The notes beneath the pieces were generated by a model. The model was not told where the DNA came from and searched no databases. It saw nothing but the letters and a program-made list of their open reading frames with translations. Positions 50,874-61,728 of a DNA stretch of 64,000 bases are shown one piece after another; position 1 is the stretch's first letter; every line of letters starts with the position of its first letter. Origin of the DNA: Candidatus Nitrotoga fabula (GTDB lineage: Bacteria > Pseudomonadota > Gammaproteobacteria > Burkholderiales > Gallionellaceae); assembly GCF_905221025.1 (NCBI RefSeq), contig NZ_CAJNBL010000006.1, positions 50,787 to 114,786 on the forward strand, given 5' to 3'. The translations under genes and the position numbers were made by a program.

Positions 50874-51848
50874 TTACTTCGGGCGAAAATAGCGTCCAAC
50901 TGACAACATGGGAACACCATCCTGTTTGTCGTGGGTATATTCCGCAAAAACAAATGCAACAATGCTATTGTTCTGCACAACAGGGAGCATGAGCTTATTG
51001 TGGCCAAATTCATCAAAGCAGCCATTTGCATTAAAGTCATGTCCATATTCATGATTAAAGAAACGTAACTGCCCTGTCATCGGATCCAGGGGAGGAAGCA
51101 CACTGTGGTGGACCTTGATCTGTTTCTTCATTCTCTTCAGCACTTCAGGCATGCCACTTTGCGTAAGTCCCAGTATCTGAGGATCATTTGCATCTGCGGT
51201 AAATTTGCGAAAATCCATGCTTGTACGGGTTATCTGCCAATCATCTCCAACCCCCATCCGCATGTTTTTATGTGCAATATCTCCATCAAAATAAGCGTCA
51301 TACTGACTGCGTTCGAAGCGGATATTACGAAAATCATCCGACCAATAGGCAAACCCGACGGGCTGAGAATACTGCATCCCTCCCGGGGAAAGTTCTTCTA
51401 TGCCCTGCAACAGCAGACCTGAAGGATTTTTCGGGTCTAATATCCATACATATTGGTATCTGCCTGCTTCAAGCAGGTATCCTGTTTTAGTCTTTTGCAA
51501 TTTTGCAGTCAGCGCGATAGATCTGGCTCCCGAAATGGTAGTCAGATATTCATCCGTACAGTTCCTGGAACCGGTATCTGCCTGCATACCATGTCGCCTG
51601 TCCAGCCGCTGCCGGGAAATATTCAGGCTGCCAAGAAATTCCTCAATATCAACGCACCAGCCGCTACCACAGGAATATAGGCTTCCAAGCTGCAGGATAT
51701 TTTCCGGTAGCAGGGAATCCACACGCCAGCCAGCTGAAAAATTCAAAACCCTGTCTTTCTCTCCTTCAGACCATGCAGTTGCAGAAATCAATGCAAACCA
51801 CACCATGCAGATCCATCGGACTCGCGGAAATACGTCCAGACAAATCAT
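50874..51848 (-). CDS. Secreted protein of unknown function, capsule locus
   Basis: A 324-residue protein whose ATGA start overlaps the stop of the large glycosyltransferase gene. Residues 1-27 are a likely signal peptide (hydrophobic RWICMVWFALISATAWS). I do not recognise the domain. It is rich in aromatic and charged residues, with paired Cys (GSLYSCGSGWCVD). An EF-hand-like loop HDFNANGCFDEFGH lies near residue 270, a possible calcium site. Export plus location suggest a periplasmic or surface role in capsule assembly or attachment. Confidence 0.65.
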   Translation of the reverse strand: MICLDVFPRVRWICMVWFALISATAWSEGEKDRVLNFSAGWRVDSLLPENILQLGSLYSCGSGWCVDIEEFLGSLNISRQRLDRRHGMQADTGSRNCTDEYLTTISGARSIALTAKLQKTKTGYLLEAGRYQYVWILDPKNPSGLLLQGIEELSPGGMQYSQPVGFAYWSDDFRNIRFERSQYDAYFDGDIAHKNMRMGVGDDWQITRTSMDFRKFTADANDPQILGLTQSGMPEVLKRMKKQIKVHHSVLPPLDPMTGQLRFFNHEYGHDFNANGCFDEFGHNKLMLPVVQNNSIVAFVFAEYTHDKQDGVPMLSVGRYFRPK

Positions 51849-54800
51849 GCTTCTGCCTTATGATGAAACAATTGCAGCTCGGCGCAGATCATAGCCTGCT
51901 TACTGCTTTGCTGACGGACCCGTTGCGCTGCAGCAAAAGACATTGTTGCGAAAAGGTCAGGATCGTTATATAGGCGCTCAATTCCCTTCGCCAGAGCCAG
52001 CGCATCCTCGCCGGGAGCAAGGATGCCCGAAGATTTGTCGACAAACTCGGGAATCGCGGCTACAGCATTTGTGACCGGAATCAGCCCGGACGACATCGCT
52101 TCGTCCCTGGATACACCCTGTGTATCCATTCTGCTTGGACACAGGAAAATCCCATATTCACGGTGCAGTTGCGCAATGCTTGCCTGTGTAAGAAATCTGC
52201 GTTCAATGCAAACATTACTGAACCCGCGCAACGGTGCGAGTACGTCATCGAACAGCTTGCCATCTCCAATGATGTGAAACTCCAGGTCCTTGAAAAAATT
52301 CATTTCAGACAATGCCAAGATTGCCTGAACGCTTAGGTCGTTTGCATAAGTACGGGACGCATAAGGGCGGATCGAAAGGATCTTTTTTCTCTGTTCAACC
52401 GGTTTTTTATGATAGGCAAAAAGATCTGTATTAATCGCGTTATGTATGATCCTGTAGCCATTGCCAGGTAACCGAAAGCCCAGGTCTTCCATCGTAACTT
52501 CTGCCAAATACTTGGACACAAAAACCAGTTTCAGATTTTCAGGCATCTGCTTGAGAACGCCACGCCAGAAACTCATGCGCGCTTCACTCTGGACTTTGGC
52601 GGCTTCTCGTTGCTGCTGATTCTCAAAATTATCACGACGGTGCCACGGCTGAATCTCAGCACCATGAACCCAGACAAAAACCTTGACCCGATCCACATAA
52701 TGCTGCAGCACATCCCACGTCGGCGCATCCAGGAAATGCACCAAAACACTCCTGTGGTTGCCATCCCTCAACAGCTTGTGCAACGCTTCCTGCGACCCTG
52801 TAATCACATCAATGTTATGAAACTCATGGTATGAAAGGTTTTCACCGTTTCGCAGGCGAAACACGTCCACACGTATCCCCTGCTCGGCATAGGCCGTTAC
52901 ACGGCTATGCACAAACCCATTACGATATAGATCATTGTCCGAAGGATAATGATTGGTAAGCAACAGATAGTCGCCCCGGCTCAATATTTCTGATGGCCGA
53001 AGCGGGCGATGGCCAAGCACCAGACCGTTAATACAGGCTGTACCACTCCCATAGATACGTATGCCAAATCGTATCCACTCGGCCCCATGCGGGATTGTCG
53101 CATCGTGGTTACGGTTGGCTGTCTTGATCACATGGCTGATGCGCTGTTTTTTTGCATCCAGGAACAAGATAACCAGCTGGATATTCAGGCCGGGAGTAAC
53201 ATCCAGATAAAGCCGTAAATTGGTTTCAAAGCCAAGATCAATAGGCCGATGCTCCGTGGCTGCATACATATAATCGTGAGTGCCATCGGGAAGTGAAGAC
53301 ACCGCCTCCCACACCGAACCAGATACAGTAAAAGCATATTCCTTGTTGGTCGGAGGCTTGAAAAATGAGGCAAGCTGATTACCACTCAGTACCGGCGCTT
53401 CATCAGGGGCCGCTTCTTCCGGAGTAATGCGTTCCGCCCGTACTATCATATCTTGAGTGGAAAAGCCATGATCCAGCCCGGCGAGATCGTTAACTGCCTC
53501 AGCCTGCTCCGAACCAAAATTAACCGCGCCACCGTTCTTGCAATAATTGAATTCATCTATTGCAAGAAGGTCTGTGGCCACAATCTGACGGGGGTAAAGT
53601 GTGGTGACCCAGTCACTTAGAAGTATGTTTGAAACTAGTTCAGGCCGAAGCAGCGCGCACCTGGCAGGGATGCTCTTGGCTGTGGCAGTGTACTGACAAC
53701 CTGGAAAGGCAAGATTCATCCCCTTGCTGGCCGACCACACATAATGCGTAACCTTTCCTATTCCCCGTGCAGAACTGTAGCGGGTGGCCAGAGCAAGATC
53801 CAGCAAATAGTTGGGACCATAATAATCGTCCGGCACCATACCTGCAACCAGCTCAGCGCTTCCAGTCAACTCTTCCAGTCGCAGGTTCTGGATTGTGTTT
53901 GCAACCAGAACCTGCATTCTCTGATCATCCGATACATATCCGGGAGTAAATTCCCTGGGAACAACAACAATTAGACGGCAGAAAGGATGACTCTGGCGAT
54001 TAAAACTGGCGCACAGTGCATCGAATTGTATTTGGTTTTTAGCATAGGCCGTAACCAGAATGCGGGGCAACATCTTTGGGTTTGCCTTACCCTGAACCCT
54101 GGACACAATGTAGGCGAGACGATCCTGGTAAGTATGATTCATCATTACTTTGCGCAGTCCTGCAAGACGAAACTTGCGCAGCTGGGTTTCGTCGCTTCCC
54201 AAAGCTTGTAAGCGACGGACAATTTCATCCCCATTATCAGTGGTAATCACCAAATCGCCGAATAGCAGGCGGACTCCACGCGAGAAATTACTGACCGTAA
54301 TCGTATTGCAGGCCAGCAGGTCGAAAACACGACGCGCAAACATGCTTTGCGACTGCTTGATGGAATTCAGGTTGATTGCATAACGCGAGCCCTTATAAGC
54401 CTTGTCGATCTGATCAAATGGCAAGCTTCCAACTATGAATGGCTGGTATTCCGCCGGGAACTGGTGATTAGGGTCGCCCTTGCCATAATTACGGTCATAA
54501 ATTTCTACAGGACGATATTCAGCTAGTGCAGTCATGAAATTCCCAAGATCGCGGGTACGTTCCGGATAGCGAACGTAATATGCCCCGGCAAAGCAGAAAG
54601 CATCTTTACGCTGATACACTTCAATCGGGTTCGATGCCTCCGGCTGACAGGCAAAAGGCAGCAGATATACACGGTCATGCCCAAGTGCAGCCTTATACCG
54701 ATGTATGCAGTCAATATCGGTAGTAAATACGAAATCGAAAAGCTTTGCCGTACTCAGGAAGGTTTCAAAATGAATCGGATCTTCCTTGTTCCAGAATACG

Positions 54801-56368
54801 GAAGGGATCTTGCGTTGCCGGCACCATCCGACTATCCCAACAACCTCATCGCTCATATGGCCAACCTTGCCACCCCATTGATCATCCTTGCCCCGCCAGG
54901 CTGATTCGATAAACAGCAGCTCTGGAGTGAAAGTTTCAAGCTCCGTTTGCCAATTCTGGACAGAAAGCTGGAGCAGATTGCATTCATGACAGTACGAGCC
55001 AAAGGTAAACTCATCCATAATACAGGCCACCTTGAGCGATTTAAGGCTCAGCGCAACACAGCTGTTCAACAATGCCAGGGTTGCAGGCAAATGGAAATCC
55101 GGAACAGGGCCAATCACTCTCTCATCAGGTATTGCATTCACCCTAGCCCTCAGGGACGCTGGAAAAGTCAGGGTTTCTGCCTTGGCTGCCTTACGGCGTT
55201 TCGCCTCTCTCCTTAATTCAATCAGATGCTTAGGCAACTGGATAAACGCACGAAATGACTTGAAACCATGCAGTAACCGGTAACCCAACTGAAACGACAA
55301 CATTGCATGGATCTTGGCGATCTGGTTCTCCTGTGCAATTTTCTGCTGTCGCAAACTCTCGACCTTGCCATGCAAGTCAGTCAACGATTTTTTAGTCTGC
55401 AGTACCTGTAACTTGAGTTGATCACTTTGGTACTGAGCACTGCGAAGCAGGGCATTGCTGGTCTCAAGTTCACTGATCTTGCGGAGAAGTTCAGCCTTGC
55501 TGGCCTCGCTTTCGTTCTGGGCACACGCAAGCTGATTTTTCAGGGTAACAATTTCTTCCTTGCCTGCACGTAATTTCTCATCCGCTTCCTGGAAACGCAG
55601 TTGTAGTTCACCATAAGCAGATTCAAGTTTTTTTGCCTGCACAGAAAGTGCAGCAACATCATGTTTGCGGTCTTGTTCTGCCGCTTCCTTTTCACGCAAA
55701 AGTCTGGCATGAGTATTGTCTGCGGAAATCTGCCTTTCCTTGAGCTGGGTAACTTCGCGTTTATGCACCTGAACCAAAGTTTCACTTTCCTGTACACGTT
55801 TCTTCAAGCTGGAAATCTGAATGGTGGCAGTGCGATATTTACAATTGGCATCATCCAGTCGCGCAGATAACGTGGAATGTTCCTTCTCAAGCTGCGCAAG
55901 ACGCATTTCAACTTCCTGACGAGAATTACGCTGCGCTTCCAGCAAGGCTTCCATGCGATCAACAGCCATTATTTTCGCCCGCCGCTCAGCTTCGGTACGC
56001 TGTTCAGATGCAGCCAGCCTGGCCTTGATCCTCTCGAAATTATGCTGCTCAACCGCAAACTGATTCATCAAGTCAGGAATCTCCTGTTCCATGCTCCCAT
56101 TCAGATGTTTTAACGGACTCCCAGGCAGGTAGTCCGCCATATAGGAACCAGTGCCAGCTCCCCAGTATTCAGACTGATGGTCACGCAAAACGACATCCAC
56201 GCTGTGCGAGGGTTCCTGCTCGATTTGCGCCGGGATGCGCTCAGATACTGCCACATCAGGAAATAGAGGGAAGTCATGCCTGCCCCTCTCCTCATTTGAA
56301 ATCATGGGTTTATCATCTGATTGGGCGCCAGGGATGCCCTTTAAACTATTCGAAGATTCGGGTCGCAT
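51845..56368 (-). CDS. Giant multi-domain capsule glycosyltransferase
   Basis: A 1507-residue protein. Approximate layout: a polar N-terminus to 95; a long coiled coil 95-365; a CgeB/DUF3880 GT-B domain 430-755 (FIESAWRGKDDQWGG, FWNKEDPIHFETF, FARRVFDLLACNTITVSNF); a GT2-like segment 765-990 (ILVTAYAKNQIQFDALCASF, VPDDYYGPNYLLDLALATRY); a beta-rich, perhaps carbohydrate-binding part 1015-1130; and a GT4-type transferase 1139-1500 (KILSIRPYASRTYAND, HIIGDGKLFDD, FLCPSRMDTQGVSRDEAMSS with the conserved Glu). Three transferase modules on one chain suggest that it polymerises a capsule repeat, with the coiled coil giving oligomerisation or length control. It lies 28 bases after wecC. Confidence 0.85.
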   Translation of the reverse strand: MRPESSNSLKGIPGAQSDDKPMISNEERGRHDFPLFPDVAVSERIPAQIEQEPSHSVDVVLRDHQSEYWGAGTGSYMADYLPGSPLKHLNGSMEQEIPDLMNQFAVEQHNFERIKARLAASEQRTEAERRAKIMAVDRMEALLEAQRNSRQEVEMRLAQLEKEHSTLSARLDDANCKYRTATIQISSLKKRVQESETLVQVHKREVTQLKERQISADNTHARLLREKEAAEQDRKHDVAALSVQAKKLESAYGELQLRFQEADEKLRAGKEEIVTLKNQLACAQNESEASKAELLRKISELETSNALLRSAQYQSDQLKLQVLQTKKSLTDLHGKVESLRQQKIAQENQIAKIHAMLSFQLGYRLLHGFKSFRAFIQLPKHLIELRREAKRRKAAKAETLTFPASLRARVNAIPDERVIGPVPDFHLPATLALLNSCVALSLKSLKVACIMDEFTFGSYCHECNLLQLSVQNWQTELETFTPELLFIESAWRGKDDQWGGKVGHMSDEVVGIVGWCRQRKIPSVFWNKEDPIHFETFLSTAKLFDFVFTTDIDCIHRYKAALGHDRVYLLPFACQPEASNPIEVYQRKDAFCFAGAYYVRYPERTRDLGNFMTALAEYRPVEIYDRNYGKGDPNHQFPAEYQPFIVGSLPFDQIDKAYKGSRYAINLNSIKQSQSMFARRVFDLLACNTITVSNFSRGVRLLFGDLVITTDNGDEIVRRLQALGSDETQLRKFRLAGLRKVMMNHTYQDRLAYIVSRVQGKANPKMLPRILVTAYAKNQIQFDALCASFNRQSHPFCRLIVVVPREFTPGYVSDDQRMQVLVANTIQNLRLEELTGSAELVAGMVPDDYYGPNYLLDLALATRYSSARGIGKVTHYVWSASKGMNLAFPGCQYTATAKSIPARCALLRPELVSNILLSDWVTTLYPRQIVATDLLAIDEFNYCKNGGAVNFGSEQAEAVNDLAGLDHGFSTQDMIVRAERITPEEAAPDEAPVLSGNQLASFFKPPTNKEYAFTVSGSVWEAVSSLPDGTHDYMYAATEHRPIDLGFETNLRLYLDVTPGLNIQLVILFLDAKKQRISHVIKTANRNHDATIPHGAEWIRFGIRIYGSGTACINGLVLGHRPLRPSEILSRGDYLLLTNHYPSDNDLYRNGFVHSRVTAYAEQGIRVDVFRLRNGENLSYHEFHNIDVITGSQEALHKLLRDGNHRSVLVHFLDAPTWDVLQHYVDRVKVFVWVHGAEIQPWHRRDNFENQQQREAAKVQSEARMSFWRGVLKQMPENLKLVFVSKYLAEVTMEDLGFRLPGNGYRIIHNAINTDLFAYHKKPVEQRKKILSIRPYASRTYANDLSVQAILALSEMNFFKDLEFHIIGDGKLFDDVLAPLRGFSNVCIERRFLTQASIAQLHREYGIFLCPSRMDTQGVSRDEAMSSGLIPVTNAVAAIPEFVDKSSGILAPGEDALALAKGIERLYNDPDLFATMSFAAAQRVRQQSSKQAMICAELQLFHHKAEA

Positions 56369-56396
56369 AAAACAAATATCAGGAATACCAAGCCAA

Positions 56397-57671
56397 TCAG
56401 TTTTTCAGAATACCGACCGCATCAATCACTTGCTGATTCGGGCGAAGCAAGTCTGGCAAACATTCAAATTCTCGATGTGCCACCAGAATGACCACGACAT
56501 CGGCGGAAGACAAAGCTATTTCAAGGGGTACCAAATGATGCTGGGCAAGTGCAGAAGGAAGACTCTCGATGTTTGGTTCCACAATCATCAGAGGACGATT
56601 TCTTTCATTCAGACGCAGCGCAATGTGCATGGCTGGGCTTTCGCGCAGATCATCAATGTTCGGCTTGAAAGCCAGGCCAAGTAAAGCAATCCGCACCCCG
56701 GAATTCATTGCTTCGGGAGAGCGATCCAGGAATTGCTCGATCGCCCTGTCTATACGCGAAAGCACCCATTCCGGCTTGGACTCATTGACTTCTCTGGCGG
56801 TATGGATAAGCCTGGACTCATCCGGAACACTATCCACAATAAACCATGGATCTACTGCAATACAATGTCCACCTACTCCACAACCAGGCTGCAGAATATT
56901 GACCCGCGGATGCCGATTGGCTAGCTTGATCAGTTCCCATACATTGATATCCAGCTTATCGCAAATCAATGACAGCTCGTTTGCAAAGGCAATATTCACG
57001 TCCCGAAAGGCATTTTCAGTTAGTTTGCACATTTCCGCAGTACGGGCATTGGTCTGTATACATTCCCCCTGTACAAAAACTCTGTATAACCCTACTGCAG
57101 CTTCAGAACATTTCGGCGTCATACCTCCGATCACCCGGTCGTTTTCAACAAGCTCGCGCATCACCTGACCAGGAAGTACCCGCTCCGGACAATGTGCAAC
57201 ACGAATATCGGACTGCTCGCCCGCATGCTGGGGAAAAGACAGGTCCGGCCTGACAGTGGCAAGCCATTCAGCCATTTGCTCGGTGGTGCCTACCGGAGAA
57301 GTGGACTCCAGAATAACCACATCACCCTTCTTCAAAACAGGCGCTATGGATTTCGCGGCTGTTTCAATATAGCTTAAATCCGGTTTATGATTTCCCTTGA
57401 AAGGGGTAGGAACTGCAATAAAAAAGGCATCGGCAGGCTCGGGAGAAGTTGTAGCTCTCAGATAACCTTCTGTCACCGCGGCATGAACCACCATGTCGAG
57501 CTCCGGCTCGACAATATGAATTTTCCCTTGATTGATAGTTTCCACGGCATGCTGGTTCACATCTACTCCAATGACTTTCACCTTGCGCATGGCAAAGGCT
57601 GCGGCAGTGGGCAATCCAATATAGCCCAGACCAATAAGAGAAACGGTTTTGTTATGGTAATTTCCGGTCAT
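56397..57671 (-). CDS. wecC: UDP-N-acetyl-D-mannosamine dehydrogenase
   Basis: A 424-residue UDP-sugar dehydrogenase from ATG 57671 behind AGAGGAAAG. VSLIGLGYIGLPTAAAFA is the NAD site, LESTSPVGTTEQMAEWLA and the catalytic Cys in GCGVGGHCIAVDPWFI are diagnostic, and GLAFKPNIDDLRESPAM lies in the C-terminal domain. PERVLPGQVMRELVENDRVI supports the ManNAc type. It oxidises UDP-ManNAc to UDP-ManNAcA. It follows wecB by 16 bases. Confidence 0.92.
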   Translation of the reverse strand: MTGNYHNKTVSLIGLGYIGLPTAAAFAMRKVKVIGVDVNQHAVETINQGKIHIVEPELDMVVHAAVTEGYLRATTSPEPADAFFIAVPTPFKGNHKPDLSYIETAAKSIAPVLKKGDVVILESTSPVGTTEQMAEWLATVRPDLSFPQHAGEQSDIRVAHCPERVLPGQVMRELVENDRVIGGMTPKCSEAAVGLYRVFVQGECIQTNARTAEMCKLTENAFRDVNIAFANELSLICDKLDINVWELIKLANRHPRVNILQPGCGVGGHCIAVDPWFIVDSVPDESRLIHTAREVNESKPEWVLSRIDRAIEQFLDRSPEAMNSGVRIALLGLAFKPNIDDLRESPAMHIALRLNERNRPLMIVEPNIESLPSALAQHHLVPLEIALSSADVVVILVAHREFECLPDLLRPNQQVIDAVGILKN

Positions 57672-57687
57672 ACGTACTTTCCTCTGT

Positions 57688-58806
57688 CTAAAGATTATTG
57701 ATAGCCGACACAATCCGCTTGCAAGCCTGACCATCTCCGTATGGATTATGGGCAAATGACATACACTCATATTCAGTACGGCTATTCATCAGCGTACGAA
57801 CACCTTGGGCAATCCGGCCTGTATCCGTCCCAACCAGCCTGACCGTTCCGGCAGGTATTGCCTCAGGGCGTTCGGTCGTGTCGCGCATCAGCAGAACCGG
57901 TTTGCCGAGTGAAGGAGCTTCCTCCTGGATGCCGCCGGAATCGGTAAGAATGATATAGGCGCGCGTCATCAAATAGACAAAGGGAAGATAATCCAGAGGT
58001 TCGATCAAATGAATATTGGAATGCCCTTTGAGAATACGGCTAACCGGTTCACGCACGTGGGGATTCAGGTGCACCGGGTAAACAAAGTCCACATCGGGGT
58101 ATTCTGCCGATAAATCACGTATGGCCATGCATATACGCTCAAAACCTTCGCCAAAATTTTCCCGGCGATGACCGGTAATCAGCACCAGACGCGCCCCGTC
58201 GCGTAAAAAAGCAAAGCTGGATGCAAGATCACTGGATAAAGACATGTCCTTTTCCAGCTTGGACTTGATGATCAGCAACGCATCAATTACCGTATTACCG
58301 GTAACATGGATCTTGGTTTCCTCCACGCCTTCCCGAAGTAAATTGGCCCGCGACTGCCTGGTAGGAGCGAAATGCAATCTGGCCAGGGTACCTGTAAGCT
58401 TACGATTGGCTTCTTCGGGCCACGGTGAATAAAGATTACCGGTACGAAGCCCGGCTTCAACATGCCCGACAGCAATTTTCTGATAATAAGCAGCGAGCGT
58501 TGCGGCAAAAGTCGTTGAAGTATCCCCGTGCACCAGCACCAGATCTGGCTTGAAATTCTGAAGTTCAGGCTCTAGGCGGGTCAGTATCTCACTGCTGATA
58601 CCAGATAGTGTTTGCCCTGGCTTCATGATATTCAGGTCTACGTCTGGCGTAATTTCGAATAACTCCAAAACCTGATCCAGCATTTGCCGGTGCTGCGCAG
58701 TTACACAAACCCTTGACTCAATGTTTGGCTGCCCAGCAAGCGCTTGGACCAGGGGAGCCATTTTGATGGCCTCTGGTCGTGTTCCAAAAACTGTCAATAT
58801 TCTCAT
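57688..58806 (-). CDS. wecB: UDP-N-acetylglucosamine 2-epimerase (non-hydrolysing)
   Basis: A 372-residue epimerase from ATG 58806; TGATTATG shows that it begins two bases after the kpsD-like stop. [58 protein letters not shown] and [20 protein letters not shown] with RDTTERPEA are the family motifs. It makes UDP-ManNAc for WecC. Confidence 0.95.
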   Translation of the reverse strand: MRILTVFGTRPEAIKMAPLVQALAGQPNIESRVCVTAQHRQMLDQVLELFEITPDVDLNIMKPGQTLSGISSEILTRLEPELQNFKPDLVLVHGDTSTTFAATLAAYYQKIAVGHVEAGLRTGNLYSPWPEEANRKLTGTLARLHFAPTRQSRANLLREGVEETKIHVTGNTVIDALLIIKSKLEKDMSLSSDLASSFAFLRDGARLVLITGHRRENFGEGFERICMAIRDLSAEYPDVDFVYPVHLNPHVREPVSRILKGHSNIHLIEPLDYLPFVYLMTRAYIILTDSGGIQEEAPSLGKPVLLMRDTTERPEAIPAGTVRLVGTDTGRIAQGVRTLMNSRTEYECMSFAHNPYGDGQACKRIVSAINNL

Positions 58807-58808
58807 AA

Positions 58809-60560
58809 TCAGAATCCTATAATCACTTTCGCACTCACCGCTATCTGAAAAATGATTTGTGCCAGATCTTTCCAAATCTGCCGATGCTTCACTTCTATCT
58901 TCGGCAGTACCAATATTTCATCTCCGGCACGAACAGGAACCTCGCCCTTGCCAAGGATGAAAAACCCTTTATCACCACTTGCTTCGGAAAAACTGCCATC
59001 ACGGCTAGCCACAATGATGCGGGCAGAATCAGCGTTCTGCGTATATCCGCCGGCACGACGCACATAGTCATCCAGGCTGAGCGCTCTGTCGAAAGCTATG
59101 GCATTGGGAAAAAGCACTTCGCCACTAACCAGAACCAGGCCATCCTTTGCTGGGACGCGTAAAATGTCACCATTTTCAAGCAGCAGTTCATCGCGGGTAT
59201 CGCTTTGGGCGATCACCACCTGACCGTTGGGCTCAATTTTTTTTGCCCTTTCCACCCATTGCAAAACAAGATCAGCCTCATCCTTGCGCAAACGGGCCTC
59301 TTCGTTAGTACCCGATCGAGCTGTAAGCGCAGCCGCTTCCAGCGTCCTCAGCGAGTTATCCAGCATTTGTTTCTGCCGCACCTTGACGCTCTGACGAAAA
59401 AGTTGCAGACTGGTTGTGTCTGAACGTTCTGAATACCGAATTTGTTGCAGCAGGTCTTTCATGCGTGCACCATAGGGCAACACGTATTCCTGTGCGCTCA
59501 GATGCTCTCCTTCTACACGAACGGTAATCGTCCCGGGTTTCTTGTCTCCCGTAAATTCAATTTCATCTCCGTTTTGCAAAGGTACCCGGCCAGCGTCAGC
59601 CAGCGCGTAATACTCCACATTTCTTATTACCCCGGTATTGCGTATCACTCTCACATGAGTAGCTCCGGCTTTCGGTTTGGCCAGCTTCGCAACATCGGCC
59701 AGAGTCTTTGCGCGATCTGTAAATTCAAAGCGTTTAGTATTTTCGGCCATGCCACTGACCTTGACAGTGTTTTGGCGAGGTGCGACAAAAACCACATCCC
59801 CGACAGCGAGTTGTATCAGTGGCAAAGTGCCTTCAAGCAGGAAATCATACAAGTCCACTACTGCCCTCACCTGCTGACCACGCTTGACCTGCACGTTCAA
59901 AAATGAGCCTCGCTCTGGATCAATCCCCCCTGCCTGGTCAAGATAATGCAGCAGACTGTCCATACTGGTTCCACTGTACAAGCCGGGACGGTTAACAAAA
60001 CCACTTACGAAAACCCGTACCGGCTGGGCAGCAGCAAGACTTGCATAGCTGGAAACATTGGAACGGAACACCTTGGCAATTGCCGCTTCCACGAGGCGCT
60101 GGAGATCCTGGTTGCGAACACCGAGAACCTGGACTGGGCCAGCATGTGGCAAAAAGATGTTTCCTTTCGGATCCACGGTAAGCTGGGAATCAAACTCGAA
60201 TGCCCCCCATAACCGGATCTGTATCCTGTCACCCACCGCTACTGCGTAATTCGGATTAAACTGGGTAGCACCCTGACGGGTAAACGCTCCGGTGAACAGA
60301 TTGGCGCCAAAAACATCACTGCTCAAATTTGCTTCATAATCAGCAAATTGCGGAGGAAGAGAGCGAAGTTCCGGGGCTATGGTCGATGCAGGGCTGCGTA
60401 CTTCCGCAGGCTGTTTTGCCAGTGAAGTTTCAGCAGTCATGGAAGGCAGGTTAAGAGCCTGGTTAATACCATACATATCCGTTAATTGCGCCCTGGCAGG
60501 GAAGCATGCAAACATCGCGGCAACCAAAACTAAGAACGGGAATGAAAATCTTGCTGTCAT
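58809..60560 (-). CDS. kpsD: Polysaccharide export protein, KpsD-like
   Basis: A 583-residue outer-membrane polysaccharide export protein. The start at 60560 ([20 protein letters not shown]...) gives a proper signal peptide ending at ARA-QL and has AAGGA upstream; the frame's longer start lies inside kpsE. The Poly_export domain is [16 protein letters not shown]...[15 protein letters not shown], followed by several SLBB-type repeats ([49 protein letters not shown]). KpsD forms the periplasmic/outer-membrane path with KpsE. The C-terminus ends in a short hydrophobic stretch. Confidence 0.92.
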   Translation of the reverse strand: MTARFSFPFLVLVAAMFACFPARAQLTDMYGINQALNLPSMTAETSLAKQPAEVRSPASTIAPELRSLPPQFADYEANLSSDVFGANLFTGAFTRQGATQFNPNYAVAVGDRIQIRLWGAFEFDSQLTVDPKGNIFLPHAGPVQVLGVRNQDLQRLVEAAIAKVFRSNVSSYASLAAAQPVRVFVSGFVNRPGLYSGTSMDSLLHYLDQAGGIDPERGSFLNVQVKRGQQVRAVVDLYDFLLEGTLPLIQLAVGDVVFVAPRQNTVKVSGMAENTKRFEFTDRAKTLADVAKLAKPKAGATHVRVIRNTGVIRNVEYYALADAGRVPLQNGDEIEFTGDKKPGTITVRVEGEHLSAQEYVLPYGARMKDLLQQIRYSERSDTTSLQLFRQSVKVRQKQMLDNSLRTLEAAALTARSGTNEEARLRKDEADLVLQWVERAKKIEPNGQVVIAQSDTRDELLLENGDILRVPAKDGLVLVSGEVLFPNAIAFDRALSLDDYVRRAGGYTQNADSARIIVASRDGSFSEASGDKGFFILGKGEVPVRAGDEILVLPKIEVKHRQIWKDLAQIIFQIAVSAKVIIGF

Positions 60561-60564
60561 GAAA

Positions 60565-61728
60565 TCAGTCCTTATGATCTTGCACGATAGCTGCAATAAG
60601 ATGCGCCACGCCAGCCAGCAACAAGGTAGCCAGCATAAAAACCAGGGTATTGTAAAAACGCCGGGGTTCCATCGCATATTCCGGCTGTGTGGGTGATTGA
60701 AGTACCGATACTTTTTTAATGGTGCGGATCGCCTCGATACGGCCTTTCTCCAGCGCAACCAAGGCCGTTTTGTAAATATCCTGGGCAAATGCTGCCTCCA
60801 TTTCCAACCGCTGAAATTCTTCCACAGAACGGTTTAATTTTTTCCCTCCGGAAGAGACGAGTTTGGCTTTTTCCTGCGTAATCTGGTTTTCCACCGCAGA
60901 AATTTGTTGCTTGAGCTGGGTGATATTGGCATGACCAGGAACCAGATAAGCAGCCAAAGCCCTGTACTGGGTTTCCAGAACAGTACGCTGCGCTTCAAGC
61001 TTCGCAATAATCTCGGCAATGTTCTCGGTGGTGGCTTGAGGAGAGAGCAATCCTTTCTTGTCCTGGTAAGCCAGAAGCTTCTGGCGCGCCTGCATGACCC
61101 TTTCTTTCATCTGAGCAACCTGTTTTTCAAGAAAGGACACCTGATCCTGCGCCAGATTGTGTGCCATCCCATTCATAAAACCTTCTCCCTCCTGCACAAG
61201 CAGCGAAGTAATCGCCTTGGCGACACCGGGATCGTAACTTTGGGACTTGATGATCAGGATGCCGGCATAATCGTCAAATTCCACATTGACTCGTGAGAGG
61301 TAATGACGGTGAAACCACTCCATGGAAGCATTTGCAAACCATAGACGGGAGAAAGGGTCACGTTCCGGGTCGCTGTAATGAGCGCGCAAGTTTAACGCGG
61401 CATCCAGTTTCCTGAGCATATCCACAGAAAGCAAATGATCACGCAACAAAAGCTGGTCGGCACGATTAATGGATGTACCTCCAAGCAGACTGGGGAAATC
61501 CATGGAATGATTGCTATCCAGGTCGGTGCGCTGAATAATGACGTGTGCCTCGGATACATAGCGGTTTGATGCAATAAATAGCCAGTACACCGATGCTGCC
61601 AGGGACGCAATCACAGCAATGGAAATGATGTTGCGACGGAATCCCATGGGTGTCATTCTTCGCCGCAAACTGCCCAGAAAATTTCCTGGAAATCCTGCCA
61701 GAGCATTGGGTTTAAAGGAATAAGTCAT
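60565..61728 (-). CDS. kpsE: Capsule export inner-membrane protein, KpsE-like
   Basis: A 387-residue polysaccharide co-polymerase-type protein. One membrane helix is near the N-terminus (IISIAVIASLAASVYWLFI) and one near the C-terminus (TLVFMLATLLLAGVAHLI), with a long periplasmic coiled-coil region between (LEKQVAQMKERVMQARQKLL). It links the KpsMT transporter to KpsD. The ATG overlaps the kpsT stop by 4 nt. Confidence 0.93.
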   Translation of the reverse strand: MTYSFKPNALAGFPGNFLGSLRRRMTPMGFRRNIISIAVIASLAASVYWLFIASNRYVSEAHVIIQRTDLDSNHSMDFPSLLGGTSINRADQLLLRDHLLSVDMLRKLDAALNLRAHYSDPERDPFSRLWFANASMEWFHRHYLSRVNVEFDDYAGILIIKSQSYDPGVAKAITSLLVQEGEGFMNGMAHNLAQDQVSFLEKQVAQMKERVMQARQKLLAYQDKKGLLSPQATTENIAEIIAKLEAQRTVLETQYRALAAYLVPGHANITQLKQQISAVENQITQEKAKLVSSGGKKLNRSVEEFQRLEMEAAFAQDIYKTALVALEKGRIEAIRTIKKVSVLQSPTQPEYAMEPRRFYNTLVFMLATLLLAGVAHLIAAIVQDHKD

